From Candidatus Levyibacteriota bacterium (GTDB lineage: Bacteria; Patescibacteriota; Microgenomatia; Levybacterales; UBA12049), in assembly GCA_016199085.1 (NCBI GenBank), contig JACQHJ010000009.1, positions 1-41,666 on the forward strand: a stretch of DNA of 41,666 nucleotides, in the 5' to 3' direction. The notes beneath the pieces were generated by a model. It saw only the letters and a program-made list of their open reading frames with translations. It was not told the DNA's origin and did no database searches. Below, in pieces: positions 7,518-15,709 of this stretch. Position numbers and translations under genes: made by a program. How positions within the stretch are numbered: the stretch's first letter is position 1; each line of letters begins with the position of its first letter.

Positions 7518-10071
7518 AAACTGAAATCGAAACTGGTGACTGAATTATATTTGTAACAATAAAATATATATTGTCAGCAAATAAATTATAATACTTTAGG
7601 TTCGGAGAGAAAACCTGTATTTTTTTGTAGTTTTCTTTATTCAATCTTTCCACTAAATCTTTTTTTGGGGAACTTTTAATATATGAAACATTGTTGAAAT
7701 CATTTGAGACAATGACATATTTAGGAAGAACTTTATCGGAAGCGCTTATAACTGAATACTGATATCTTGTAACTAACTCGCTATCTCGTTGTCTCAGGTA
7801 ATATTCCTTTAATATAAAATCAGGCAACATTTGATAAATTGGTATATTTTCTATTCCTATCTGACTATTTGCTGGGATATTTTTAAGAATCCATGTAGAG
7901 GAAACCTCCCTGGGATCCTTGCTTACCTTAACGCTAATCCAGGATAGTGATTGTACAACTTGTAATAGCAATCCCATTATTAGGAATACATAAAATACCT
8001 TTTCTTTTTTATGTACAAGTCTTTTTGCAATAGCTGCGGGGAGCAAAACCATAAACGGAAGTAAAACTAATGCCCTATTGCCTCCCCCATCAAGATTGAA
8101 TGAAACAGTACTTAATAAAAACAACAATGATCCTAATAGCAAAAACAATTCTAATCTGTAATTGCCAACTTTTCTTTTAATCACCCCGAAGAAAATAAGT
8201 ATTAAACTGATAACTATTGATATATAGAAAGAGATAGTTAAAAAATATCCAAAGATTGCAGGAAACTCTTTAAGCATTAAAAATGCTACCACGGGGTTTT
8301 CAATGTTATAGACGGTACTTGTTTTTGGCCCTTGGACAAGGGTTGAATTAATTAGCTCAAAATAGTTCCCCTTCCCAAAAACAATGTCAGGTATACCTGC
8401 AAAAGCAAATACAAACAAAACAACTAAGCAAGAAATTAAGAGATGTTTAAGATTTATCTTCTTTGTAAAAATACAATATGATAAAAAATATAAAACAAAT
8501 AAAGGCGCTGCAGTAAATTTGGTTGATAATGCCAAACCGCAAGATATACCTGCTAATATAAAGTGATTAATATTTCCGTTTACACCGTATTTTATAATTA
8601 AATATAAAGTCATTAATATCCAAAAAACTAGAGCAATATCATATTTGTAGTAATTGGTTAATAAAAGCCAAATTGGAGTAAAAACAAATAAAGAAACAAG
8701 AATGGAAGAAAATCGTCCTATAAATTCCTTAAACATCTTGTATAAAACAATTACTGATAAAACTCCGTATAAAAGAGTATGCAGCCTTAAGATTTCAAAT
8801 AACGTGTGTTGCATCAAGAGACTATCTAATGCATTCTTTATTACAAAGGGGTTTACAATACTTGCAAGATAAAAAGGAATTAAAAATATAATCGAAGAAA
8901 CAACATGGTAAAAAGGTATGTTTGCCGAACCGCTGATAAGTGCCGTCCCGTTTGAAAATAAAGCCCTAAGGGATTGAGAGAAATGCCATTCATCCATTGC
9001 ATAATTAAATGGATGGTTTTGATTGGGAATTCCCCACTGGATTAGGTAAAGCATTAAAGCCGAATATACGAAGATTATTGAAAAAACTCCTTTATTGCTT
9101 TTTACTACCTTTATAATATTTTCTAAGGAAAACTTCTGTGCTACTCCAATAACAGTTGCTGAAATAACAGCTATGTCTGAAGTAAACTGAAGCAAGGGAA
9201 GATATATTAGCGCCTTTGGATCATTAACATATTTGTAGTTTTTGTTAACTGACCAGGAAATATAGAAAAAACCAATTAAAAACAATGTTAGATTAAATAA
9301 ATTTGATTTAAGAATTGGCACCAAAAACAAAAGATATGCTACGAAAATGTATCTTAAAATAATATATATTACTTTATCCCTTATTATGTTTGCCTGAATA
9401 TCTCCTAGGGCAAATCTGAAAAACATTTTAAAGGCTTGGTTTAAATTTGTTCTCGGCAACCAATAAACAATTGCATTTTTTTGAAATTTTATCTTATATC
9501 CTGCATTTTTAATTTTATTTGCAAAAGCAAAGTCTTCATTGTGAGATAATTTTTCATCAAATCCCCCAAGCTTTTTCCAAACTTCTCTTTTAATCGCCAT
9601 TGATCTAGTTGCTGGAAGGAAGTTTTTGGAGTCAACTTTGTCTTCCATTACTAAAGCATAAGGAATAAGTGATTTTTCAAAAATATTTTTATACTTACCG
9701 TTGTAGTAACCGGAGGCTACATCTATTGAGGAATCTTTTTCAAAGGGTTTTAATATATTTTTAACCCAGTCTTTATCAAGTAGACAACCTGAATCTGTCA
9801 ATAGAATAAGATCGTTTCTTGCCTTTTCTATTCCTTCATTTCTTCCAACAGAACGGTTTCCCTTTTTAAGGATAAACTTAATCTTTAACTTCTTGGAATA
9901 CTCTTTGGCTTTTTTTTTAACGATTGTTTCTGTTTTATCCTTACTACCCCCGTCTGTAATAATCAATTCATTTGGGATAACCGATGAAGCAATTACTGAA
10001 TCAATAAATGCCTCGATTGTTTTTTCTTCATTTAAAATGGTGCAGACAAGTGATATCTTTAACTTTGCCAT
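7507..10071 (-). CDS. Second GT2::GT-C fusion glycosyltransferase
   Basis: An 854-residue fusion of a GT2 domain and a large polytopic GT-C domain. The GT2 part (1 to about 230) begins ISLVCTILNEEKTIEAFIDS, has ITDGGSKDKT, the metal site LTDSG (91-95) and a GGFDEKLSHNEDFAFANKI acceptor motif. Two to three membrane segments follow, then about ten more. Near residue 360 the loop AMDEWHFSQSLRALF looks like the acidic GT-C motif, and later SCGLALSTKFTA matches a conserved helix of the GT39/ArnT group. The C-terminal 120 residues are soluble and unassigned. The architecture is like the gene at 993-3188 but the sequences are clearly different. It is first in an operon with the DPM1-like gene; its own extended -10 promoter gives a UTR of about 9 nt. 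Confidence 0.8.
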   Translation of the reverse strand: MAKLKISLVCTILNEEKTIEAFIDSVIASSVIPNELIITDGGSKDKTETIVKKKAKEYSKKLKIKFILKKGNRSVGRNEGIEKARNDLILLTDSGCLLDKDWVKNILKPFEKDSSIDVASGYYNGKYKNIFEKSLIPYALVMEDKVDSKNFLPATRSMAIKREVWKKLGGFDEKLSHNEDFAFANKIKNAGYKIKFQKNAIVYWLPRTNLNQAFKMFFRFALGDIQANIIRDKVIYIILRYIFVAYLLFLVPILKSNLFNLTLFLIGFFYISWSVNKNYKYVNDPKALIYLPLLQFTSDIAVISATVIGVAQKFSLENIIKVVKSNKGVFSIIFVYSALMLYLIQWGIPNQNHPFNYAMDEWHFSQSLRALFSNGTALISGSANIPFYHVVSSIIFLIPFYLASIVNPFVIKNALDSLLMQHTLFEILRLHTLLYGVLSVIVLYKMFKEFIGRFSSILVSLFVFTPIWLLLTNYYKYDIALVFWILMTLYLIIKYGVNGNINHFILAGISCGLALSTKFTAAPLFVLYFLSYCIFTKKINLKHLLISCLVVLFVFAFAGIPDIVFGKGNYFELINSTLVQGPKTSTVYNIENPVVAFLMLKEFPAIFGYFLTISFYISIVISLILIFFGVIKRKVGNYRLELFLLLGSLLFLLSTVSFNLDGGGNRALVLLPFMVLLPAAIAKRLVHKKEKVFYVFLIMGLLLQVVQSLSWISVKVSKDPREVSSTWILKNIPANSQIGIENIPIYQMLPDFILKEYYLRQRDSELVTRYQYSVISASDKVLPKYVIVSNDFNNVSYIKSSPKKDLVERLNKENYKKIQVFSPNLKYYNLFADNIYFIVTNIIQSPVSISVYEK

Positions 10072-10081
10072 AAAAGGTTGG

Positions 10082-10111
10082 TTGAAATTATATCATTCTT
10101 TAATTTAGAAT
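10082..10111 (+). promoter_or_regulatory. Promoter of the 10125-11975 gene
   Basis: TTGAAA (10082-10087), 18-bp spacer, TAGAAT (10106-10111). Transcription would begin near 10118, about 7 nt before the ATG at 10125. No Shine-Dalgarno is present. Confidence 0.6.
10087..10095 (-). promoter_or_regulatory. Extended -10 promoter of the 7507-10071 gene
   Basis: TGATATAAT on the minus strand, a perfect TGnTATAAT. Predicted transcription start is near 10080, about 9 nt before the ATG at 10071. No good -35 is seen. It overlaps the divergent promoter for 10125. Confidence 0.6.
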
Positions 10112-10124
10112 ACATTAAACACAA

Positions 10125-11975
10125 ATGGATTTATTCTATTCACTTCTAAACAACATTAATCAAAACTTCTCTTACCTGAAAGAAGACTTTGTGGGGCTAA
10201 ATATTGATCTCTCAGTTTTTTTGGGATTTTTTATTAATTTTTTATTTTCCTTGATTCTTATCTTTATATCTTTTGCTTTAGGGAAAAAGATTATAAATCT
10301 ATTTACCAAGAAATCTGACAATGCTTCTTATTCATATCTTATCTATATTGCCATTGGTTATATTGCAATAGGAACCCTAATTGCAGTGTTGGGAATCTTT
10401 TCTTTGCTATCTAAAACAAACATATTAATTGTATTTGGAATAATTGTTTTAATTACAAATCCTTTTTCTTTTAAGAAAGACTGGCATTTATTGCATAAGT
10501 CAATAAAGAGTTCTTTTTCAATCCTAAAGAGGGACAAGTTTGTATTTATAGGGGTTTCCCTTTTTATTTTACTTTCCCTTGTTAATCTGATAAATCCTGA
10601 GATTAGAGAAGATCAGTATCATGTTGATCTCCCAAGAATTTACTTACAAAATCAAACCATTATGATTCCGCCAAAAGAAGATCTTCACGTATCCGGAAGT
10701 ACGCTTCTTGCTGAAATGTTTTATACGCCCACAATTGTCTTTACCTCAAAAGAGTCAGCAAGATTTGTTCACTTTATCTTTTACTTTCTTACCCTATTTA
10801 CGTTACTGGAATTTTCTAGACTTAAAGACTATAAATTTGCAGTATTTACGCCATTAATTTTCGTAACTGCCCCTGTTGTTTTACATGAAGCTTCTTCCAT
10901 GTATGTAGATTTTCAATGGATATTCCTCTTCCTATTATCAGTTCTTATTCTTATAGCAAACAACAAAAAAGCTAGGTCCGTATTGATACTTTCCGGTTTT
11001 TTGCTCGGAGGAATGCTCGCCACAAAACTCTGGACCATTGTTTTTATACCGCTTGTGATAGCTTATCTATTGTTTAAACTAAAAAGGGAAAGAATATATA
11101 ACAAATTTATAAATATTGTCTTGTTCGGCTTTGCTACTTTGATTGTGCCTTCTATCTGGTTTATCAGATCATTTATACTTACAGGAAATTTTGTTTATCC
11201 TGCTTTTACCAAAGAAATTTTACTAGACGGGTCTAGTTGGAATCTTCCTTTGTCTCATTATCTTGTAATAAATTCCACACTTTTAAATCCTCTTTCATTG
11301 ATAAACGTATTCAGTCCTTTTTTCTTTTTAGGATTGATTTTTATTCTTTATGGATTTAAAAATAACTTTTCGTTACTGCTGAAGCTAGATATATTTAAGT
11401 TGTCTTTTATGTTTTTAATCCTATACTTGGTACTAAATTATCCTTACGGAAGATATCTGCTTGGACTTTATGTTTTATTTATTTTCATAGCAAGCCTGGG
11501 GCTTAATAACGCGTTACGGAGATTTAAATATCTAAATGGATTACTTCTTGCTGTTCTTCTTGTTTTCTTTTCCTATTACTTTATAAATTCTCTACTTATT
11601 CTTCCCTACGCATTAGGAATTGCTGATAAAAACAGTTATCTATCAAGAGTCTTAGTTAGGGATAATTCGAGTTACTATGATTTCGGAAGAAGCTTTGATA
11701 AATATATTGACAAACAAGACCTAGTTGCAATGTATAACTTTCATGGATACTATTATGCGGATTTTAAATATATTGATACAAACTATATTTTTGATAATGA
11801 AAATAGAAATTTTGATTTATTAAGGAAAAATGGAATTACTAAGCTTCTAACCCGCGGAGGAGACATAGAATGGTTTTGTCAGAAAATAAAATTATCTAAT
11901 TGCGTACCCCAGAAATATTCTTTAATATCAAATTACTCAGTACATCCTTACTATTATCTATATAATATTAAGTAA
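10125..11975 (+). CDS. GT-C-type membrane glycosyltransferase
   Basis: A 616-residue protein with about 12 hydrophobic segments. The N-terminal region has one membrane helix (near 30-55), two more, and then the large first extracytoplasmic loop containing EIREDQYHVDLPRIYLQNQ (about 160-180). The acidic residues in this position match the catalytic loop of PMT/ArnT-like GT-C enzymes, and GGMLATKLWTIVFIP is a typical conserved helix. It would transfer a sugar from a polyprenyl-phosphate donor outside the membrane. The C-terminal 100 residues are soluble. It is followed after two bases by another large membrane protein on the same strand, so the two are co-transcribed. The specific substrate cannot be assigned. 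Confidence 0.7.
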   Translation: MDLFYSLLNNINQNFSYLKEDFVGLNIDLSVFLGFFINFLFSLILIFISFALGKKIINLFTKKSDNASYSYLIYIAIGYIAIGTLIAVLGIFSLLSKTNILIVFGIIVLITNPFSFKKDWHLLHKSIKSSFSILKRDKFVFIGVSLFILLSLVNLINPEIREDQYHVDLPRIYLQNQTIMIPPKEDLHVSGSTLLAEMFYTPTIVFTSKESARFVHFIFYFLTLFTLLEFSRLKDYKFAVFTPLIFVTAPVVLHEASSMYVDFQWIFLFLLSVLILIANNKKARSVLILSGFLLGGMLATKLWTIVFIPLVIAYLLFKLKRERIYNKFINIVLFGFATLIVPSIWFIRSFILTGNFVYPAFTKEILLDGSSWNLPLSHYLVINSTLLNPLSLINVFSPFFFLGLIFILYGFKNNFSLLLKLDIFKLSFMFLILYLVLNYPYGRYLLGLYVLFIFIASLGLNNALRRFKYLNGLLLAVLLVFFSYYFINSLLILPYALGIADKNSYLSRVLVRDNSSYYDFGRSFDKYIDKQDLVAMYNFHGYYYADFKYIDTNYIFDNENRNFDLLRKNGITKLLTRGGDIEWFCQKIKLSNCVPQKYSLISNYSVHPYYYLYNIK

Positions 11976-11977
11976 AT

Positions 11978-13759
11978 ATGCTTGATCCTTATAAAATGGT
12001 TTTTGTAAATGTAATCGGCATAATATTGATTCTTTTAACTGCATTTATTTACCAGTTTATTTACCCAAAGAAAAAAGTAAATCTTTTCTATATTTTAATT
12101 GCATTTTCTATAACCGCCTCTATTAGTATTTTAAGAAAAGGTGCTTATGAAAGCGGAGACTTTAACATTCATATATATAGATCCATGGAGTTTTTTAAAT
12201 CTCTTATGGAAGGCAATCTCATGCCCTCATGGGCAGGAAACCTAAATGCTGGATATGGATATCCTTTATTCATTTTTAATTATTCTCTTCCTTATTATTT
12301 TATTTCCTTTTTTCATTTACTTGGGTTAAGTTTTATTGCATCTTTAAAAACGTTTTTATTTTTAAATATGATTTTTAGTTCGATTTTTATGTATGTATTT
12401 ATTCAAAATAAATTTAAAAACAATATTGCTTCATTTGTTTCTGCAATATTTTATCTTTTTGCGCCTTATCACTTAGTATCAGTTCATTTTAAAGTGACCA
12501 TAGGAGAGATTCTAAGTTTTACTCTTATTCCTCTATGTTTTTTATTCCTAGATAAGTTTATTGAGAAAAATAAAACCTATTTCATAATATCTGTTGGGCT
12601 AATACTAGGACTCATATCCCTTAGTCACATATTTATAGCAATATCGTTAATTCCCATAATTTTTGTATATCTTTATTTTCACAACAAAAATCTACCGCAA
12701 GTAATAAAAAATTCACTTGTTGTTTTTTTTATAGGGTCAATTATTTCTTTCTACCAGTGGCTTCCGCCAATATTATATAAAAATTATTTATATATCAGTT
12801 CCCACCCCATAAATTTCAAAGAGCTTTATTATCCAAATCTTATTGATTTGCTTTTTTCACCCTGGAGATATGGATTACTCTTCCAAGGACCACAGGGGGA
12901 AATATCGCATTTAATAGGTTATGGCCAAATATTAATTATTATTAGTATTGTCTTACTGTTTATCCTAAAGAAGATTTCCTCAAAATTCAAAACCGTAATT
13001 TTAACGTGGTTAATAATTTTGGGAGTTTTAATATTTATGATGTCTCCCCAGTCAAAGCTGGTTTGGTCATACATGCCGATAATTAATGCTGCGGGACCAC
13101 ATAGGCTTTTAATAATAATTGCATTTATCATCTCCTTACTTGCCGGTTATCTTGCGTTAATTGTTAAAAATAAAAAGTTAATTTATGTTCTTCTTCTGAT
13201 AACAGTTTTTTCTACAATTTTAAATTGGGGACAAAGAAGAGTTATTCCAAGTATAAACGACTATGTCTTGAAAAATAATTTGCCGTATAGCACTTATCAG
13301 GGGGAAAATCATTTCTATGCTAATACCAAATGGGTTGATGAAAAAAATCCCTGGTTTTCTAAAATCCCCAGCTCAAGAACATATTTATTAAATGACACAG
13401 GAACTATTAAATCCTCCACAATCACTTCTACGACTCATGAGTATATTGTTGATTTAAAAAAAGATAACATGTTGATTGAAAATACACTGTATTTTCCCGG
13501 ATGGAACGCATATGCAGATGATAATGCTTTGAAAGTTTTTCCAGATGAAAAGGGAGTTATAAGTATCGATTTGCCTAGAGGGAAATATACCCTAATATTA
13601 AAATATGAAGACTTATTGCCCTTAAAGATAGCCAAAACGATTAGTTTAGCTCCTTTTATAGGGATAATAGCTTATCTCATATATGTTTTATTCAAGACTA
13701 ATTCTTTTTCCAGAGTTTTAAATAGATTTCAACCATATTTTCCCAAGTTTGATTCTTAA
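11978..13759 (+). CDS. Polytopic membrane protein, YfhO/PTPS-related GT-C family
   Basis: A 593-residue protein with about 12 membrane segments. The early loop GDFNIHIYRSMEFFKSLMEG, followed by LMPSWAGNLNAGYGYPLFIFNYSLP, and then the helix APYHLVSVHFKVTIGEILSF, match the membrane family annotated as 6-pyruvoyl-tetrahydropterin synthase-related, which is thought to be GT-C glycosyltransferases. The C-terminal part (FPGWNAYADD, then LPRGKYTLILKYE) resembles the beta-rich tail of YfhO-type proteins that glycosylate lipoteichoic acid. Function is inferred from family and context. It starts two bases after the upstream GT-C gene. Its 3' end overlaps the convergent GT4 gene by 62 bp. Confidence 0.65.
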   Translation: MLDPYKMVFVNVIGIILILLTAFIYQFIYPKKKVNLFYILIAFSITASISILRKGAYESGDFNIHIYRSMEFFKSLMEGNLMPSWAGNLNAGYGYPLFIFNYSLPYYFISFFHLLGLSFIASLKTFLFLNMIFSSIFMYVFIQNKFKNNIASFVSAIFYLFAPYHLVSVHFKVTIGEILSFTLIPLCFLFLDKFIEKNKTYFIISVGLILGLISLSHIFIAISLIPIIFVYLYFHNKNLPQVIKNSLVVFFIGSIISFYQWLPPILYKNYLYISSHPINFKELYYPNLIDLLFSPWRYGLLFQGPQGEISHLIGYGQILIIISIVLLFILKKISSKFKTVILTWLIILGVLIFMMSPQSKLVWSYMPIINAAGPHRLLIIIAFIISLLAGYLALIVKNKKLIYVLLLITVFSTILNWGQRRVIPSINDYVLKNNLPYSTYQGENHFYANTKWVDEKNPWFSKIPSSRTYLLNDTGTIKSSTITSTTHEYIVDLKKDNMLIENTLYFPGWNAYADDNALKVFPDEKGVISIDLPRGKYTLILKYEDLLPLKIAKTISLAPFIGIIAYLIYVLFKTNSFSRVLNRFQPYFPKFDS

Positions 13760-14777
13760 CCCAGTTAACCCCCCCGCCTAGATCGAGTGTTTTATTAGAT
13801 TTAATTTGTTTCTCAATACTTGTTGCAATTTCTTTAGCGTTTTTTGAGATAGAAATGTATTTTGCAAACGGTGCCATTTGTAGATAATCTTTTTTAATGG
13901 CATTGTTGTATTCCGCAAAGATAGGAAGCTTTAATGCAAGTGCTTCAAGTATACCAAGATATCTAGATACAAATACATATTTATAATTGGGGAGATAATC
14001 GGTAACATTAGGAATAAACCCTTTAAAGCTCGCATCAATTTTGTTTTTGATGGCAGTTTTTTTTGCCTGATTCATAAGCTGTCCGTCGCCAAATATATCA
14101 AGGCTAAGTTTTATACCCCTAGTTTGAAGTATGTAAATTGCTTTTAAATACTCTAGGATACCTGTTTCTTTCTCGAGTCTTCCTGCAAAAATAATATCTC
14201 TCTTTATTTTCAAGTTTACCTTTCTCTTTTTAAGTAACTTTGTATCTATCGCACCATAAGTAACAAATGTTGGATTTGTTCCGTACCATTTTTTAAGAAA
14301 ATCTCCTACGCAAATGTTTCCATTGGATAAAACTTCTGCAAGTTTATGCATAAAAATTGCTTTTTTTGATGGTAAACTATTTCCTTCGTAGCCATGAAAT
14401 GTGACATAAACTTTTTTAAAAGGAAAAACAAATCTAAATGGAAGATACCAAAAAAATACATCATGACAATGTACGATGTCACTCGATGCAATAACTTTTA
14501 TATGTTTTAATAGCTGTAACCATATTCTAAATTTCTTAAACCAATTGTCTCCCCCGACATCTATTCGTATATTTTTCGACTTTAGACCATTTTCCACATC
14601 CTTAGCACTTACCTCATTTGAGTGATAATTACTACTATAAGTCTTTTGGGAACTCTCACTTATAATGATCATATTATACCCCTTCCCTATTAATACCTTA
14701 CTTATTTGATAAATATGTTTCTCTACCCCACCAAGATTGGGAAAAGAAGATCTAGATAAAAACAATATTGTTTTCAT
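13698..14777 (-). CDS. Family 4 glycosyltransferase
   Basis: A GT-B fold enzyme of about 359 residues. The N-terminal loop SRSSFPNLGGVEKHIYQISK is the GT4 acceptor site, FHGYEGNSLPSKKA is a typical mid-domain stretch, and the donor domain starts at DIIFAGRLEKETGILEYLKA. The usual E-x7-E motif is reduced to YLGILEALALKLPIFAE, so only the second glutamate is clear. I chose ATG at 14777 because it gives the family's MKTILFLS start; in-frame ATGs at 14795 and 14828 exist, and the longest one would overlap the upstream methyltransferase by 41 bp. The gene follows that methyltransferase in an operon, and its end overlaps the convergent gene at 11978-13759 by 62 bp. Confidence 0.8.
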   Translation of the reverse strand: MKTILFLSRSSFPNLGGVEKHIYQISKVLIGKGYNMIIISESSQKTYSSNYHSNEVSAKDVENGLKSKNIRIDVGGDNWFKKFRIWLQLLKHIKVIASSDIVHCHDVFFWYLPFRFVFPFKKVYVTFHGYEGNSLPSKKAIFMHKLAEVLSNGNICVGDFLKKWYGTNPTFVTYGAIDTKLLKKRKVNLKIKRDIIFAGRLEKETGILEYLKAIYILQTRGIKLSLDIFGDGQLMNQAKKTAIKNKIDASFKGFIPNVTDYLPNYKYVFVSRYLGILEALALKLPIFAEYNNAIKKDYLQMAPFAKYISISKNAKEIATSIEKQIKSNKTLDLGGGVNWVKNQTWENMVEIYLKLWKKN

Positions 14778-14787
14778 TATTTTCTTT

Positions 14788-15615
14788 TCATTCATTTTTA
14801 ACCAATTCTGCAAAAAATGAATGGGCAAATAGAATATTTAAGGGGAAATATTTAGACAAAGGGTATAATCCAACAACAAAGTTGTACAACTCACTTCTAA
14901 AACCCTTATTTTTTGTCAAGAATCCCGTTTCGCTTTTTATGTTTCCTTTTAAATTATGTTTCTTAAAAAGACTCTTTAAATAAAAATAGTCTGGCTCATT
15001 GATATGTTGTTTTTTAGCCTCTGCTGTCCTTGGATCCCAAGGTAAAGAAGTATAGCTTGTTTTTTTTATTTTTTTATCCAACCAGGTAAGAAACTCATTC
15101 ATTGGCCATATATAATATTTATAAGTCTTGTCTAAAAGTATTTTATTTGAACATGTCTTTATAAATAAAAACCCTCTTGGTTTTAACACTCTCAAAATTT
15201 CTTTAAAAGTATTATTTATCTCTTTTTTATTTAAATGATCAATTGTATCTATAAAAATAATCACATCAAATGAATTATTTTGAAACTTAAGATTGTCTGC
15301 CCTCATGACTGTGAATTTTACCTTATTTCTAATTTTTGAGGGATACCTCTTGGCCATATTACTAGCTATCTCAATTGCATCCTTGGAATAATCTATCGCA
15401 AATACAGAATGAGCTTTTTTTGCAATGTACAACGCCGAATCTCCCCTTCCACAACCTATCTCTAATACATCCATTGAGGAAGATAGACCGATTTTATCTA
15501 TCATGGTCTTAACTTTAGGATTAAGGACACGTCCCTTGCTTTCTTTAAATTCTTCTGACCCTAAGCAAACATTATAATAATAATCTTTATTAAAATTTTT
15601 GGGACTAATGCTCAT
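14788..15615 (-). CDS. SAM-dependent methyltransferase
   Basis: A 275-residue class I methyltransferase. The SAM-binding motif I is VLEIGCGRGDSALYIAKKA (about residues 45-63), motif II is AIDYSKDAIEIA, and the post-motif strand is FDVIIFIDTIDHL with LKPRGFLFIKTCS. This is the Methyltransf_11/25 layout. The C-terminal third is variable and may recognise the substrate. The target is unknown; the glycan locus makes a lipid- or sugar-linked substrate more likely than a quinone, but this is inference. It is the first gene of a two-gene minus-strand operon with the GT4 at 13698, driven by an extended -10 promoter about 15 nt upstream of the start region. Confidence 0.82.
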   Translation of the reverse strand: MSISPKNFNKDYYYNVCLGSEEFKESKGRVLNPKVKTMIDKIGLSSSMDVLEIGCGRGDSALYIAKKAHSVFAIDYSKDAIEIASNMAKRYPSKIRNKVKFTVMRADNLKFQNNSFDVIIFIDTIDHLNKKEINNTFKEILRVLKPRGFLFIKTCSNKILLDKTYKYYIWPMNEFLTWLDKKIKKTSYTSLPWDPRTAEAKKQHINEPDYFYLKSLFKKHNLKGNIKSETGFLTKNKGFRSELYNFVVGLYPLSKYFPLNILFAHSFFAELVKNE

Positions 15616-15636
15616 ATTTATTTTTCTTTGAAATAG

Positions 15637-15645
15637 ATTATATCA
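15637..15645 (-). promoter_or_regulatory. Extended -10 promoter of the methyltransferase operon
   Basis: TGATATAAT on the minus strand. The expected transcription start is near 15630, giving a UTR of about 15 nt before ATG at 15615. No -35 is evident. Confidence 0.6.
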
Positions 15646-15674
15646 TTTGTCATATTATGATTTATATATATCTG

Positions 15675-15703
15675 TTGACAACTCTTAGTTTATATATTAA
15701 AAA
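15675..15703 (+). promoter_or_regulatory. Promoter of the kelch/C39 gene
   Basis: A perfect TTGACA (15675-15680), 17-bp spacer and TAAAAA (15698-15703). Transcription would start at or next to the GTG at 15710, so the mRNA would be leaderless. The -10 is only 4/6. Confidence 0.5.
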
Positions 15704-15709
15704 TTATTT

